Below are positions 52,815 to 61,416 of a DNA stretch of 64,000 nt, piece after piece (the first letter of the stretch is position 1; each line of letters starts with the position of its first letter). A program made the translations under genes and the position numbers. Origin of the DNA: UBA4717 sp045580165 (GTDB taxonomy: Bacteria; Bacillota; Clostridia; Oscillospirales; CAG-272); NCBI GenBank assembly GCA_045580165.1, contig JAZNNG010000019.1:77011-141010 (forward strand), in the 5' to 3' direction. Below the pieces are notes generated by a model. The model had not been told where the DNA came from and did not search any database. It was given only the letters and a program-made list of their open reading frames with translations.

Positions 52815-52882
52815 TTTTTCCTTGATTTTCAGCGATTTTTTGGTGAATTTACAATTTGGAAAATATTTTTTTGAAAAAATCA

Positions 52883-52910
52883 TTGATATTTTCAAAAATT
52901 GTGCTATAAT
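52883..52910 (+). promoter_or_regulatory. Ferredoxin gene promoter
   Basis: TTGATA (52883-52888), 16 bp, TATAAT (52905-52910), with TGC before the -10; 33 bp upstream of the ferredoxin start. Confidence 0.75.
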
Positions 52911-52943
52911 GTATCTGTAAAATTTTTAACGGAGGTGTCTAAC

Positions 52944-53114
52944 ATGGCATACATAATTTCAGATGATTGCGTAGCTTGCGGCGCATGCGCAGGTACTTGC
53001 CCTCAGGAATGCATTACTGAAGGTGATGGCAAATACGTAATAGATGCAGAAGCTTGCATTGAGTGCGGAGCTTGTGCTGACGGTTGTCCTGTAGAAGCCA
53101 TTTCTCTCGGCTAA
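52944..53114 (+). CDS. 2[4Fe-4S] ferredoxin
   Basis: 56 residues, the clostridial type. Two cluster motifs, CVACGACAGTCPQE (about 9-22) and CIECGACADGCPVE (about 38-51), provide the eight cysteines. It is a low-potential electron carrier for enzymes such as pyruvate:ferredoxin oxidoreductase and hydrogenase. ATG 52944 follows GGAGGTG by 6 bp; a longer reading starts upstream of the -10 box and is rejected. It has its own promoter and terminator, so it is monocistronic. Confidence 0.97.
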   Translation: MAYIISDDCVACGACAGTCPQECITEGDGKYVIDAEACIECGACADGCPVEAISLG

Positions 53115-53133
53115 TAATCGGACTGAATGTTCT

Positions 53134-53159
53134 ATGCTGCCGCTTATAAACGGCAGCAT
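53134..53159 (+). terminator. Hairpin after the ferredoxin gene
   Basis: ATGCTGCCG with CGGCAGCAT, eight-base loop, followed by AATTTCG, a weak T tract. Probable terminator. Confidence 0.7.
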
Positions 53160-53238
53160 AATTTCGTTAATAGAGGCTATTTGAAAGCCTTAAATATAGA
53201 TTTTACGCGCAAATTATGCGTGCGCGTCGGAGATTACA

Positions 53239-53835
53239 ATGACTATTACCTACGTTTGCGATAACTCACTATATATCAACGTTACGAACAGATGCACCAA
53301 CAGCTGTGACTTCTGCGTAAGAGACCACGGCGACGAGCTTTACGGCAATCTTTGGCTTGAACGCGAGCCCGAGGTCGAGGAAATAATCGACGCAGTCAGC
53401 TCTGCTCTCTCGTCGCATAAATACGACGAGGTCGTATTCTGCGGCTACGGTGAGCCGACGGTCAGACTTTACGATATATTGACGGTATGTAAGCATATCC
53501 GCAAAATTTCAGACCTTCCCATCAGAATGAACACCAACGGTCAGGCAAACCTCATTCACGGACGTGACGTTACACCCGAATTTGAGGGACTTTTCGATAC
53601 GGTCGGAGTAAGTCTTAACTCACCTTACGCCGACGAATATCAAAAGGTATGCCATAGCGAATTCGGAGAAGCGGCGCACGCAGCACTGATTGATTTTGCC
53701 GCTAAGCTTAAGAATTATGTTCCAAACGTAATGTTCAGCGTAGTACGCGGCTCTATACCCGATAAGGATATCGACGAGGCACAGAAGATTGCCGAGGAGC
53801 ACGGAGTTAAGCTCCGCGTCCGCGAAATGCTTTGA
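53239..53835 (+). CDS. Short radical SAM protein (TatD-associated type)
   Basis: 198 residues, short for a radical SAM enzyme. The cluster motif CTNSCDFC (CxxxCxxC, about 18-25) follows SLYINVTNR, and FCGYGEPTVRLYD (about 74-86) is the GGE-like SAM-binding motif. The layout fits the family annotated as TatD-associated radical SAM proteins; its reaction is unknown. No tatD is adjacent. It follows a ferredoxin gene that could supply electrons. GGAG precedes the ATG. Confidence 0.82.
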   Translation: MTITYVCDNSLYINVTNRCTNSCDFCVRDHGDELYGNLWLEREPEVEEIIDAVSSALSSHKYDEVVFCGYGEPTVRLYDILTVCKHIRKISDLPIRMNTNGQANLIHGRDVTPEFEGLFDTVGVSLNSPYADEYQKVCHSEFGEAAHAALIDFAAKLKNYVPNVMFSVVRGSIPDKDIDEAQKIAEEHGVKLRVREML

Positions 53836-53870
53836 TAACAAGCGATAATAAATCTGCAACGGAGAGCATT

Positions 53871-54755
53871 ATGAATACTGACTCAACAAAGACAGACCTC
53901 TTAAAAATTATCGAAGAAAAAATACCCTCTCTCTCGAAGGGTCACAGACGCATAGCCAACTACATCGTTGAGCATTATGACAAGGCGGCTTATATGACTG
54001 CGGCAAAGCTCGGAACACAGGTAGGCATAAGCGAATCTACCGTCGTAAGATTTGCCGACGAGCTCGGCTTTGACGGATACCCTGCCCTCCAGCATTCACT
54101 TCAAGAGATCGTTCGTAACAAGCTTACGACTCTCCAGCGTATGGAAATAACGTCAGACCGTATCGGAAATAACGATATTCTCGACAAGGTGGTTCAGTCA
54201 GACATCGAAAAGATCCGCATAACACTTGACCGTATAAATCACGATCACTTCAACACCGCTATCGACGCTATCGTAAATGCCGAAAACATATACATTCTCG
54301 GTATGCGCTCGTCATCCTCTCTTGCATCGTTTATGGCGTTTTATTTCAACCTCATATTCGATAACGCAAGATGCGTTAATATGTCGGGAGGAAGCGAAAC
54401 CCTTGAGCAGGTAATGCGAATCTCAAACAAGGATGTGCTTATCGGAATAAGCTTCCCGAGATATTCAAAGCGCAGTATCAATGCGGTAAAATATGCAAAG
54501 AGTCAAGGCGCTCACGTCGTTGCTATTACCGACAGTAACATCTCACCTATCGCCACCTACGCAGACAGTCTTTTGCTTGCGGAAAGCGATATGGCATCAT
54601 TCGTAGACTCTCTCGTTGCCCCCCTCAGCATCATCAACGCCATTATAGTGGCTACCGGAATGAAAAAGAAGGATGAGGTTGCAAACACCTTCACCAAGCT
54701 TGAGGAGATCTGGGAAAAATACGAGGTTTACCAGAAAATTTCAGAGGAATCGTAA
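53871..54755 (+). CDS. MurR/RpiR family transcriptional regulator
   Basis: 294 residues. The N-terminal HTH_6 domain (SKGHRRIANYIVEHYDKAAYMTAAKLGTQVGISESTVVRFADELGF, about 21-66) is followed by a SIS sugar-isomerase-type domain (ENIYILGMRSSSSLASFM, MSGGSETLEQV, VLIGISFPRYS, VVAITDS), which binds phosphosugars. Ligand and targets are unknown. ATG 53871 is chosen on CGGAGAG 5 bp upstream; the in-frame start at 53832 would overlap the preceding gene. Confidence 0.9.
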   Translation: MNTDSTKTDLLKIIEEKIPSLSKGHRRIANYIVEHYDKAAYMTAAKLGTQVGISESTVVRFADELGFDGYPALQHSLQEIVRNKLTTLQRMEITSDRIGNNDILDKVVQSDIEKIRITLDRINHDHFNTAIDAIVNAENIYILGMRSSSSLASFMAFYFNLIFDNARCVNMSGGSETLEQVMRISNKDVLIGISFPRYSKRSINAVKYAKSQGAHVVAITDSNISPIATYADSLLLAESDMASFVDSLVAPLSIINAIIVATGMKKKDEVANTFTKLEEIWEKYEVYQKISEES

Positions 54756-54787
54756 ATCCTTATCAAAATACGAAAGGACGGGTGGAT

Positions 54788-56032
54788 ATGCCGAGAATCG
54801 CAGTCATCGGCGGAGGAGCCGCAGGACTTATTGCCGCGGGAACTGCCGCATATCTTGGCGCAGACGTCACGTTGTTTGAAAAAAACAAGCGTCTGGGCAC
54901 AAAGCTTATGATAACCGGCAAGGGCAGATGTAACGTAACTAACAATTCACCTGTCGAAACCGTTCTTTCGAACATACCCACAAATCCGCGTTTTATGTAC
55001 GCGGCGCTGAACGCCTTCTCCACCTCGGACACGATGGAGTTCTTTAAGAATCTCGGTGTACCGCTTAAAACCGAGCGCGGAGCGAGAGTGTTCCCCGTTT
55101 CCGACAGGGCGGCTGATATCGTAAACGCCTTAAAAAGCTATATTTCGGGCGTAAAGGTTATAAATCAGCGTGTTACAAAAATTATTACCGACGGTACTGA
55201 AATTAGCGGAATTTCTGCCGTCGACGAAAACGGCAAAACGTGCGATTACGGCTTTGATAAGGTCATAGTGTGTACGGGCGGAGTTTCTTATCCGCGTACG
55301 GGCTCAACGGGTGACGGTTACCGTTTTGCGCGTGAGCTTGGGCATTCGGTAATAGCACCGGTACCCTCTCTCGTGCCTCTTGAGGCAGACAAGAGCGTAT
55401 GTGCCGCAATAAGTGGACTTTCACTCAAAAACGTCGAGCTGACGATAACCGATAAGCAATCCGGAAAAGCGGTTTACAGCGAGTTCGGTGAAATGCTGTT
55501 TGCTCATTTCGGAATAACGGGCCCCGTTGTGCTGAGCGCCTCTGCTCATCTCAAGCCAATGACAAGAAACAAATACAGAGCAAGCATTAACTTAAAGCCT
55601 GCACTTGACGAAAAAACGCTTGACGCAAGACTATTATCCGACTTTTCAAAATATACGAACAAGAACTTCTCAAATTCACTATCTGATCTTTTACCGCAAA
55701 AAATGATACCCGTTTTTATAAGAAAGTCGGGCATCGACCCGTATAAGAAGGTAAACGAGATAACAAAAGAGGAGCGCCGTACTCTGGTAGAGCTTTTCAA
55801 GTCCTTCTCTTTTGATATTTACGGCTTCAGACCAATTGACGAGGCAATAATTACCTCGGGCGGTATAAACGTAAAAGAAATTTCCCCCAAGGATATGCAG
55901 AGCAAGCTTATTCACGGACTTTATTTTGCAGGCGAGGTTATTGACGTCGACGCCTACACGGGAGGCTTCAATCTTCAGATAGCCTTTTCAACCGGCTACC
56001 TTGCAGGCACAAGCGCAGCACTTAACGACTGA
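54788..56032 (+). CDS. BaiN/HI0933-like flavoprotein (NAD(P)/FAD-dependent oxidoreductase)
   Basis: 414 residues. The N terminus IAVIGGGAAGLIAAGTAAYLGADVTLFEKNKRLGTKLMITGKGRCNVTN (about 4-53, given by landmarks: GGGAAG, FEKN, GKGRCN) is the family hallmark. ARVFPVSDRAADIV, CTGGVSYPRTGSTGDGY and the C-terminal GEVIDVDAYTGGFNLQIAFSTG complete the FAD site. Families with this form include HI0933-like proteins and BaiN, a bile acid reductase; a bile acid role here is not supported by context. ATG 54788 has AAAGGA 9 bp upstream; the GTG at 54782 is too close to that site. Confidence 0.9.
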   Translation: MPRIAVIGGGAAGLIAAGTAAYLGADVTLFEKNKRLGTKLMITGKGRCNVTNNSPVETVLSNIPTNPRFMYAALNAFSTSDTMEFFKNLGVPLKTERGARVFPVSDRAADIVNALKSYISGVKVINQRVTKIITDGTEISGISAVDENGKTCDYGFDKVIVCTGGVSYPRTGSTGDGYRFARELGHSVIAPVPSLVPLEADKSVCAAISGLSLKNVELTITDKQSGKAVYSEFGEMLFAHFGITGPVVLSASAHLKPMTRNKYRASINLKPALDEKTLDARLLSDFSKYTNKNFSNSLSDLLPQKMIPVFIRKSGIDPYKKVNEITKEERRTLVELFKSFSFDIYGFRPIDEAIITSGGINVKEISPKDMQSKLIHGLYFAGEVIDVDAYTGGFNLQIAFSTGYLAGTSAALND

Positions 56033-56073
56033 AAATCTATTTTTGCCGCATATGCGGCGGAACGGAGTTATAT

Positions 56074-56739
56074 ATGATAATTGCCATCGACGGCCCTTCC
56101 GGTGCGGGAAAAAGCTCGGTTGCCAAGCTGCTTTCGAAAAAGCTTGGTCTTGTCTACGTTGACACGGGCGCGCTATACAGAACCATCGGTCTTTACGTTT
56201 ACAACAAGGGGATCGACAAAAGCGAAAACGATAAGATAATCGGTTGTCTTCCCGAAATCGACTTAAAGCTTACCTTTGAAAACGAAAGTCAGCACGTTTT
56301 ACTTAACGGAGTTGACGTTGGCGACACCATACGCACTCAGACTATTGCCGCGTATGCATCAGCGGTTTCCGCAATTCCTGAGGTAAGAGCATTCTTACTT
56401 GATACGCAGAGAAGCATCGCTAAAGAAAACAGCATAATAATGGACGGACGCGATATCGGAACTGTAATTTTTCCGAACGCAGAGGTCAAGGTCTTCCTTA
56501 CTGCAAATGACGTGAGCCGCGCCGAGAGACGTCTTGCAGAGTTCAAGGAAAAGGGCGAGGACACCACGCTTGAAAAGGTACTCGCGCAAATGCAAGAGAG
56601 AGATAAAAACGACTCCACGCGCGCAACCGCCCCTGCAATTCCTGCAGACGACGCAGTAATACTCGACAACTCGGGACTTGATCTCGAGGGTACAGCAGGT
56701 GCTATTTTAGAAATAATCAAGGAAAAGGGATTGATCTGA
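56074..56739 (+). CDS. cmk: Cytidylate kinase
   Basis: 221 residues, full length; phosphorylates CMP and dCMP. Walker A is AIDGPSGAGKSSVAKLLSKKLG at the N terminus, VDTGALYRTIGLY (about 30-42) is the CMP-site motif, MDGRDIGTVIFPNAEVK (about 123-139) and RERD-like QERDKNDSTRATAP (about 176-189) are canonical. The cmk-plsC-ispH/rpsA order is common in Clostridia. Confidence 0.97.
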   Translation: MIIAIDGPSGAGKSSVAKLLSKKLGLVYVDTGALYRTIGLYVYNKGIDKSENDKIIGCLPEIDLKLTFENESQHVLLNGVDVGDTIRTQTIAAYASAVSAIPEVRAFLLDTQRSIAKENSIIMDGRDIGTVIFPNAEVKVFLTANDVSRAERRLAEFKEKGEDTTLEKVLAQMQERDKNDSTRATAPAIPADDAVILDNSGLDLEGTAGAILEIIKEKGLI

Positions 56740-56762
56740 TCTTTTTTCAATATGGAGCCTAT

Positions 56763-57386
56763 ATGAAATTATACGCTTTTCTCAAAGGTCTGCTGTCGGG
56801 ACTTTTCAAGTTTGTTTACAACCTGAAAATATCGGGGCAGGATAACGTTCCGTCAGACAATGCTTACGTAGTAGTTTGCAACCACATTTCTATCGGTGAC
56901 GTAATAATTCTGGGTGTTGCCTGCAACAGACAGATCTATTTTATGGCAAAAAAAGAGCTTTTCAGAATTCCGCTTTTATCCGGGCTGATAAAAGCTCTCG
57001 GTGCCTTTCCGGTTGACCGCAAGGGTAACCCCGCCGCAGCTGTCAAGACCTCTATTCGTTATCTGAAGGACGGACGGCTCGTCGGAATGTTTCCGCAGGG
57101 AACGCGCTCGCGCAATATCAGCGTCGAGGACACCGAATTCAAGTCGGGCGCCGCTTTTGCCGCTTACAAATCGGGCGCCGGTATAATCCCCGTTTTTATA
57201 AAAACGAAAAATCAAAAATTCAAGCTTTTTGCAAGAACCGAGATTATTTTCGGTACACCTGTCTCCAATGATGCACTCGGATTTTCCGAGGGTGGAAAAG
57301 ACGAGCTTGAAAGCGCTACACAAATTATAAAGGATGCCGTATTTGAGCTTGAAAAAGCAGCTTACGGCGGTAAATACAATGCCTGA
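56763..57386 (+). CDS. plsC: 1-Acyl-sn-glycerol-3-phosphate acyltransferase
   Basis: 207 residues. Makes phosphatidic acid from lysophosphatidic acid at the membrane. The catalytic NHISIGDVIIL (HX4D, about 41-51), the FPVDR-type block (ALGAFPVDRKGN) and FPQGTRSR (about 111-118; EGTR motif with Q) are present. An N-terminal hydrophobic stretch supports membrane association. Its last 8 bases overlap the start of ispH. Confidence 0.92.
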   Translation: MKLYAFLKGLLSGLFKFVYNLKISGQDNVPSDNAYVVVCNHISIGDVIILGVACNRQIYFMAKKELFRIPLLSGLIKALGAFPVDRKGNPAAAVKTSIRYLKDGRLVGMFPQGTRSRNISVEDTEFKSGAAFAAYKSGAGIIPVFIKTKNQKFKLFARTEIIFGTPVSNDALGFSEGGKDELESATQIIKDAVFELEKAAYGGKYNA

Positions 57387-59424
57387 GATAACACTTGCAA
57401 AATACGCGGGCTTCTGCTTCGGTGTCAAACACGCCGTGGATACGGTCGAAAGACTTATTAACGAGAATCCGAACGCCCGTATTTATACGCTCGGCAAGCT
57501 TATTCACAATGCCTTTATTATCGACGGATTTGCGGCTCGCGGAGTCGGGATCATCGAGGAAAAGGATATCGACAGAGTTGCCAAGGAAAGTGATGACGGT
57601 ACAAAAACATACGTTATCGTCAGAGCACACGGAGTTGTCAAAAGCACTCTTGAAAAGCTCAAACACAATGCCGAGATTCACGACAATTTTCACTTTGAAG
57701 ACTGCACCTGTCCTAACGTTTCAAAAATACACAGAATCGCCGAGGAAAACACGTCGGACTCTACCCTTTTCGTAATGATCGGATCACCCGAGCATCCCGA
57801 AGTAAAGTCCATCGTAAGCTATGCCAAAGGGCGGGTTCTGGTTTTTGAAAATTCGGAGCAATTAAACGCCTTCGCCGAGGGAGAAAACGGCGACGTTTTT
57901 GGTGAAAAACAGTTGATTTTAGCCGCGCAAACCACACAAAATTTGTATGAATGGGAAAAATGTCAAAAAATTTTGCAAAAACTATATACAAATGCGATAA
58001 TTTTTGATACAATATGTGGTGTGACGGAAATGCGGCAAACGGAAGTCAAAAGGCTTGCCGCCGAAAATGACGCTGTGGTCGTGATCGGCGGTCTCGACAG
58101 TTCGAACTCGAACAAGCTGTATCATGTTAGCAAAGCTATAAACCCCAACAGCTTTTTCGTTCAAGACTCCTCGCAAATCGAACAAACAGTATTTTCTCCG
58201 TTTTCTAACGTTGCTATTACTGCCGGAGCTTCGACCCCCGGCATCATAATACAGGAGGTATTAACCAAAATGAGCGAATTTGATTTTGCAACAATGCTCG
58301 AAGATTCACTAAAATCTATTCATACAGGAGATATCGTAACAGGTACTGTTTTGTCGATTGCACAGAATGAAATTGCTGTCGACCTCGGTTGTAAGTTTAC
58401 AGGAATTATTCCTTACGACGAAATTACCGACGTAACAGGCGTTGATCTTGCAACTATGTTCAAGATCGGCGACGAGGTAGAGACGATCGCTCTTCGCGTC
58501 AGCGAGGTTGACGGCGTTGCTACTCTCTCCAAGAAGAGACTCGATGCAAAGAAAAACTTCCAGATCTTCACAGATGCTCAGGAAAACAACACGGTTTTCG
58601 AGGGCAAGGTAGTTGAAGTTATCAAGGGTAATGCAGGCATTACAGTTTCCAGCAACCTCGTACGCGTATTTATCCCCGCTTCCCAGACAGGTCTTCCCAA
58701 GGACGCAGACCTCACTCAGTTGCTCGGTACCACCGTTAAGTTCAAGGTGATCGAGGTTAACGCTGCAAGACGCCGTGTAGTCGGCTCCATCAAGAGCGTT
58801 GTATACGCAGAGCGCAAGGCTGCAGAGGATGCTTTCTGGGCAGATATTGAGGTTGGCAAGTACTACAAGGGTAAGGTTGTTAAGCTTGATACATACGGTG
58901 CGTTCGTTCTTCTTAACGACACCGTACAGGGTCTTCTCCACATTTCTCAGCTTTCCTGGAGAAGAATCAAGCACCCCTCCGAGGTGCTCAGCGTTGGTGA
59001 AGAGATCGAAGTATTCATCAAGTCCATCGACACCGAAAAGAGACACATCTCTCTCGGCTACAAGACCGAAGACACCAACCCCTGGAAGATAATTCCTGAA
59101 AAGTACAACGTTGGCGACATCATCAACGTAAAGATCACGGCAGTTATCGACAACCTCGGTGCATTTGCTGAAGTTGTTCCCGGTCAGGACGGTCTTATCC
59201 ACATTTCCCAGATCTCAAAGGAAAGAGTTGAAAAGACAAGCGACAAGCTCGCAGTTGGTGACATTGTTGATGCAAAGATCACTGCTATTGACACTGAAAA
59301 CCGTAAGGTAAGCCTTTCCATCCGCGCAATCGTTGAGGATGCAGAAAAGGCAGCGGCCGCTGAAGCAGCTGCTGAGGAAGCAGTTGAAGCGGAAGAAATC
59401 GCTGAAGCTGCAGACGCTGAATAA
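57379..59424 (+). CDS. ispH: HMBPP reductase IspH fused to S1-domain protein
   Basis: 681 residues in two parts. IspH (about 1-295), last step of the MEP isoprenoid pathway, has its three Fe-S cysteines in AGFCFGVKHAV, CTCPNVSKIH and DTICGVTEMRQTEV. Four S1 RNA-binding repeats follow (about 310-650, e.g. GDIVTGTVLSIAQNEIAVDLG and YGAFVLLNDTVQGLLHISQLSW), then an Ala/Glu tail. At the junction a GGAGGT (58254-58259) sits 10 bp before an in-frame ATG (58270), so a separate S1 protein could also be made. Start ATG 57379 overlaps plsC; the longer reading is within plsC. Confidence 0.95.
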   Translation: MPEITLAKYAGFCFGVKHAVDTVERLINENPNARIYTLGKLIHNAFIIDGFAARGVGIIEEKDIDRVAKESDDGTKTYVIVRAHGVVKSTLEKLKHNAEIHDNFHFEDCTCPNVSKIHRIAEENTSDSTLFVMIGSPEHPEVKSIVSYAKGRVLVFENSEQLNAFAEGENGDVFGEKQLILAAQTTQNLYEWEKCQKILQKLYTNAIIFDTICGVTEMRQTEVKRLAAENDAVVVIGGLDSSNSNKLYHVSKAINPNSFFVQDSSQIEQTVFSPFSNVAITAGASTPGIIIQEVLTKMSEFDFATMLEDSLKSIHTGDIVTGTVLSIAQNEIAVDLGCKFTGIIPYDEITDVTGVDLATMFKIGDEVETIALRVSEVDGVATLSKKRLDAKKNFQIFTDAQENNTVFEGKVVEVIKGNAGITVSSNLVRVFIPASQTGLPKDADLTQLLGTTVKFKVIEVNAARRRVVGSIKSVVYAERKAAEDAFWADIEVGKYYKGKVVKLDTYGAFVLLNDTVQGLLHISQLSWRRIKHPSEVLSVGEEIEVFIKSIDTEKRHISLGYKTEDTNPWKIIPEKYNVGDIINVKITAVIDNLGAFAEVVPGQDGLIHISQISKERVEKTSDKLAVGDIVDAKITAIDTENRKVSLSIRAIVEDAEKAAAAEAAAEEAVEAEEIAEAADAE

Positions 59425-59444
59425 TTATTTCTTAAAAATCCACA

Positions 59445-59472
59445 AAAAAAGAGGTCGAAAGACCTCTTTTTT
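59445..59472 (+). terminator. Terminator of ispH-S1
   Basis: Perfect 12-bp stem AAAAAAGAGGTC with GACCTCTTTTTT, GAAA tetraloop, 20 bp after the stop. Confidence 0.95.
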
Positions 59473-59490
59473 GCTTTACATTTCCAAATA

Positions 59491-61310
59491 ATCTCGTTTT
59501 CAGTTTGTGTGTCTGCCGCTAACGACTACTATGTATACGATCCTACCGACCTCGATGGATATATCACCGTTGGCGGCGGTCTTCAGATTGTAGACAATTA
59601 CAAGTTAGATAACGGCAAGCTGTACGTCAGCATCGAATCAACAAAAACAGGTACAAGTAATTACAACACAACGGTGATAACAATTAATCCTATGGGATTT
59701 GCATCTGACGTCAAGGCTAAGGATTATCCTGTTGTAAAGATTTCTTATCGCAGTAATGTAGCCGTAAACGCCCAGCTTACCGCAAACATAGGAATCGACT
59801 ACAGCAAAAATGCCTCACCTGTTGCCGCAAAGTTATTTACACCGTTCAAATATTATGACAGGACGTTCGCAACATCATATTTTATTTACAACCTTAAAAC
59901 AGACTGCTCAACAGGCGAAATCATGAACACCGATCCCATTGAGAGAATTTCCGCATTCTCCGCAGACAGAGACCTGAGCAGCACATCCGGCTTTAACTTT
60001 ATATACATCAAGCCCTACGTAAGCAATCTTAATATGGTGAAAGGCGAGCATTTCGACATCGAATATGTCGGCTTCTTCAAAACGGTCGCAGATGCCGAGG
60101 CGTACGTACATACAGTCGACCTTAGCTCTATTCCTTTGACAGATATCACTCTCCGTGAACAGGTTATGCGTATCACAAAGGACGACACGTTCCAGCTTAC
60201 CGTTATGGCAAAGCCTTCCTTCGTTCCTCTTGGTTCAAATATACAGTATACATCCTCAAATAAAAATGTTGCTACCGTTGATGCAACGGGTAAGGTGACC
60301 GCTATTTCAGCAGGAACTGCTACTATTACCGCTAAGTCGGGACAACTCGAAAGCACTTGCAAAGTCTACGTGTTTGACAAGGATATTGCTTCCCTCGAGC
60401 TCTACGATAAAAGCGAAAATAAAACAAGTTATATCGTAAATTCTCTCGGCGACTCTATAACGACTTACGTTCCATCCCCCGAAGGCGGAAAGCAGTATCA
60501 CTACTATTGGGCACGGTGGTACAACATCACAAACAACAACTACGGTGTTTCGGGTACAACCGTTAATCCACGTTCAGGCAGAACCGACTCGTTCCTCGAA
60601 AGATATTCAAGTATGCGAGATGATGCGGACCTTATAACCGTTAAGGGCGGTACAAACGACTGGGGTCAAGGCTTCGCAACGGGTTCAATGGCGACCGCGA
60701 GCCTACTACCTATATTGGCGGTATCCGTATTCTTATGGAAGGTCTTATTGAAAAATACCCAGATAAGCAAATCGTTTTCTTCTCACCGATCAAGAGAAGC
60801 GGAGACAAGGTCAACAACAGTAAAGGCAGCTCCCTGCTTGATTACACCAATGCTTTGATTGAGCTCGGAAAGATCTATGATATTCCCGTCATCGATATTT
60901 ACACCCCCGAAGAGCTTGATTTTACAAGCGCAATAATCACCCCCAGCGGCAAGGATGAGCACGGAGTATGGCACGATGCAGTGTGTGAATCAGACCTTAT
61001 GCCCGACGGTCTCCATCCAAGTGGAAAGGGTCAGAAGATAATGGCTGAGTATATGATGGAGGAAATGATAAAGCTCGGCGTTTTCAACGATAACACCCCT
61101 GCAGATGCAGGCGACGTTGACGGAGATGAGCAGATAAGCTCTGTTGACTGGGTAATACTCGCCCGTTCGCTCGCAGGTTGGGGTGGATACAACGTTAACA
61201 AAAACGCGGCAGACGTTAACAAGGACGGTGTTTCTGATTCCCTCGACACGATAATTCTCGCACGTCACATAGCAAAATGGAAAGGCTACGAATCGCTTCC
61301 CCTCGAATAA
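59491..61310 (+). pseudogene. Broken secreted SGNH hydrolase with Big_2 and dockerin domains
   Basis: Two linked defects. First, the reading begins abruptly: FSVCVSAAND is the end of a signal peptide, but the region upstream is the previous gene's terminator, with no start codon or promoter. Second, the frame shifts by one base near 60690: the first frame (to 60858) loses the hydrolase after GGTNDWGQGFATGSM, and the downstream frame (to 61310) continues it as GDREPTTYIGGIRILMEGLIEKYP. Combined domains: N-terminal beta-rich part, Big_2 (about residues 215-290), SGNH hydrolase (NSLGDSIT; GGTNDWG; DGLHPSGKGQ) and a C-terminal dockerin (GDVDGDEQISSVDWVILARSLAGW, then DVNKDGVSDSLDTIILARH). A sequencing error could explain the shift but not the missing start. 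Confidence 0.8.
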
Positions 61311-61313
61311 GCT

Positions 61314-61347
61314 AAAAACCGCAAGCAGATTACTGCTTGCGGTTTTT
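61314..61347 (+). terminator. Terminator after the dockerin pseudogene
   Basis: AAAAACCGCAAGCAG with CTGCTTGCGGTTTTT, four-base loop. Confidence 0.92.
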
Positions 61348-61351
61348 ACTG

Positions 61352-61380
61352 TTGATTTTTTCATTAAGATGTGATACAAT
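61352..61380 (+). promoter_or_regulatory. Promoter of the dockerin transglutaminase gene
   Basis: TTGATT (61352-61357), 17 bp, TACAAT (61375-61380), TGTGA before the -10; the start codon is 36 bp downstream with CGGAGG. Confidence 0.75.
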
Positions 61381-61416
61381 CATATTATACGATCATGGCG
61401 TAACGGAGGCGTTAAT

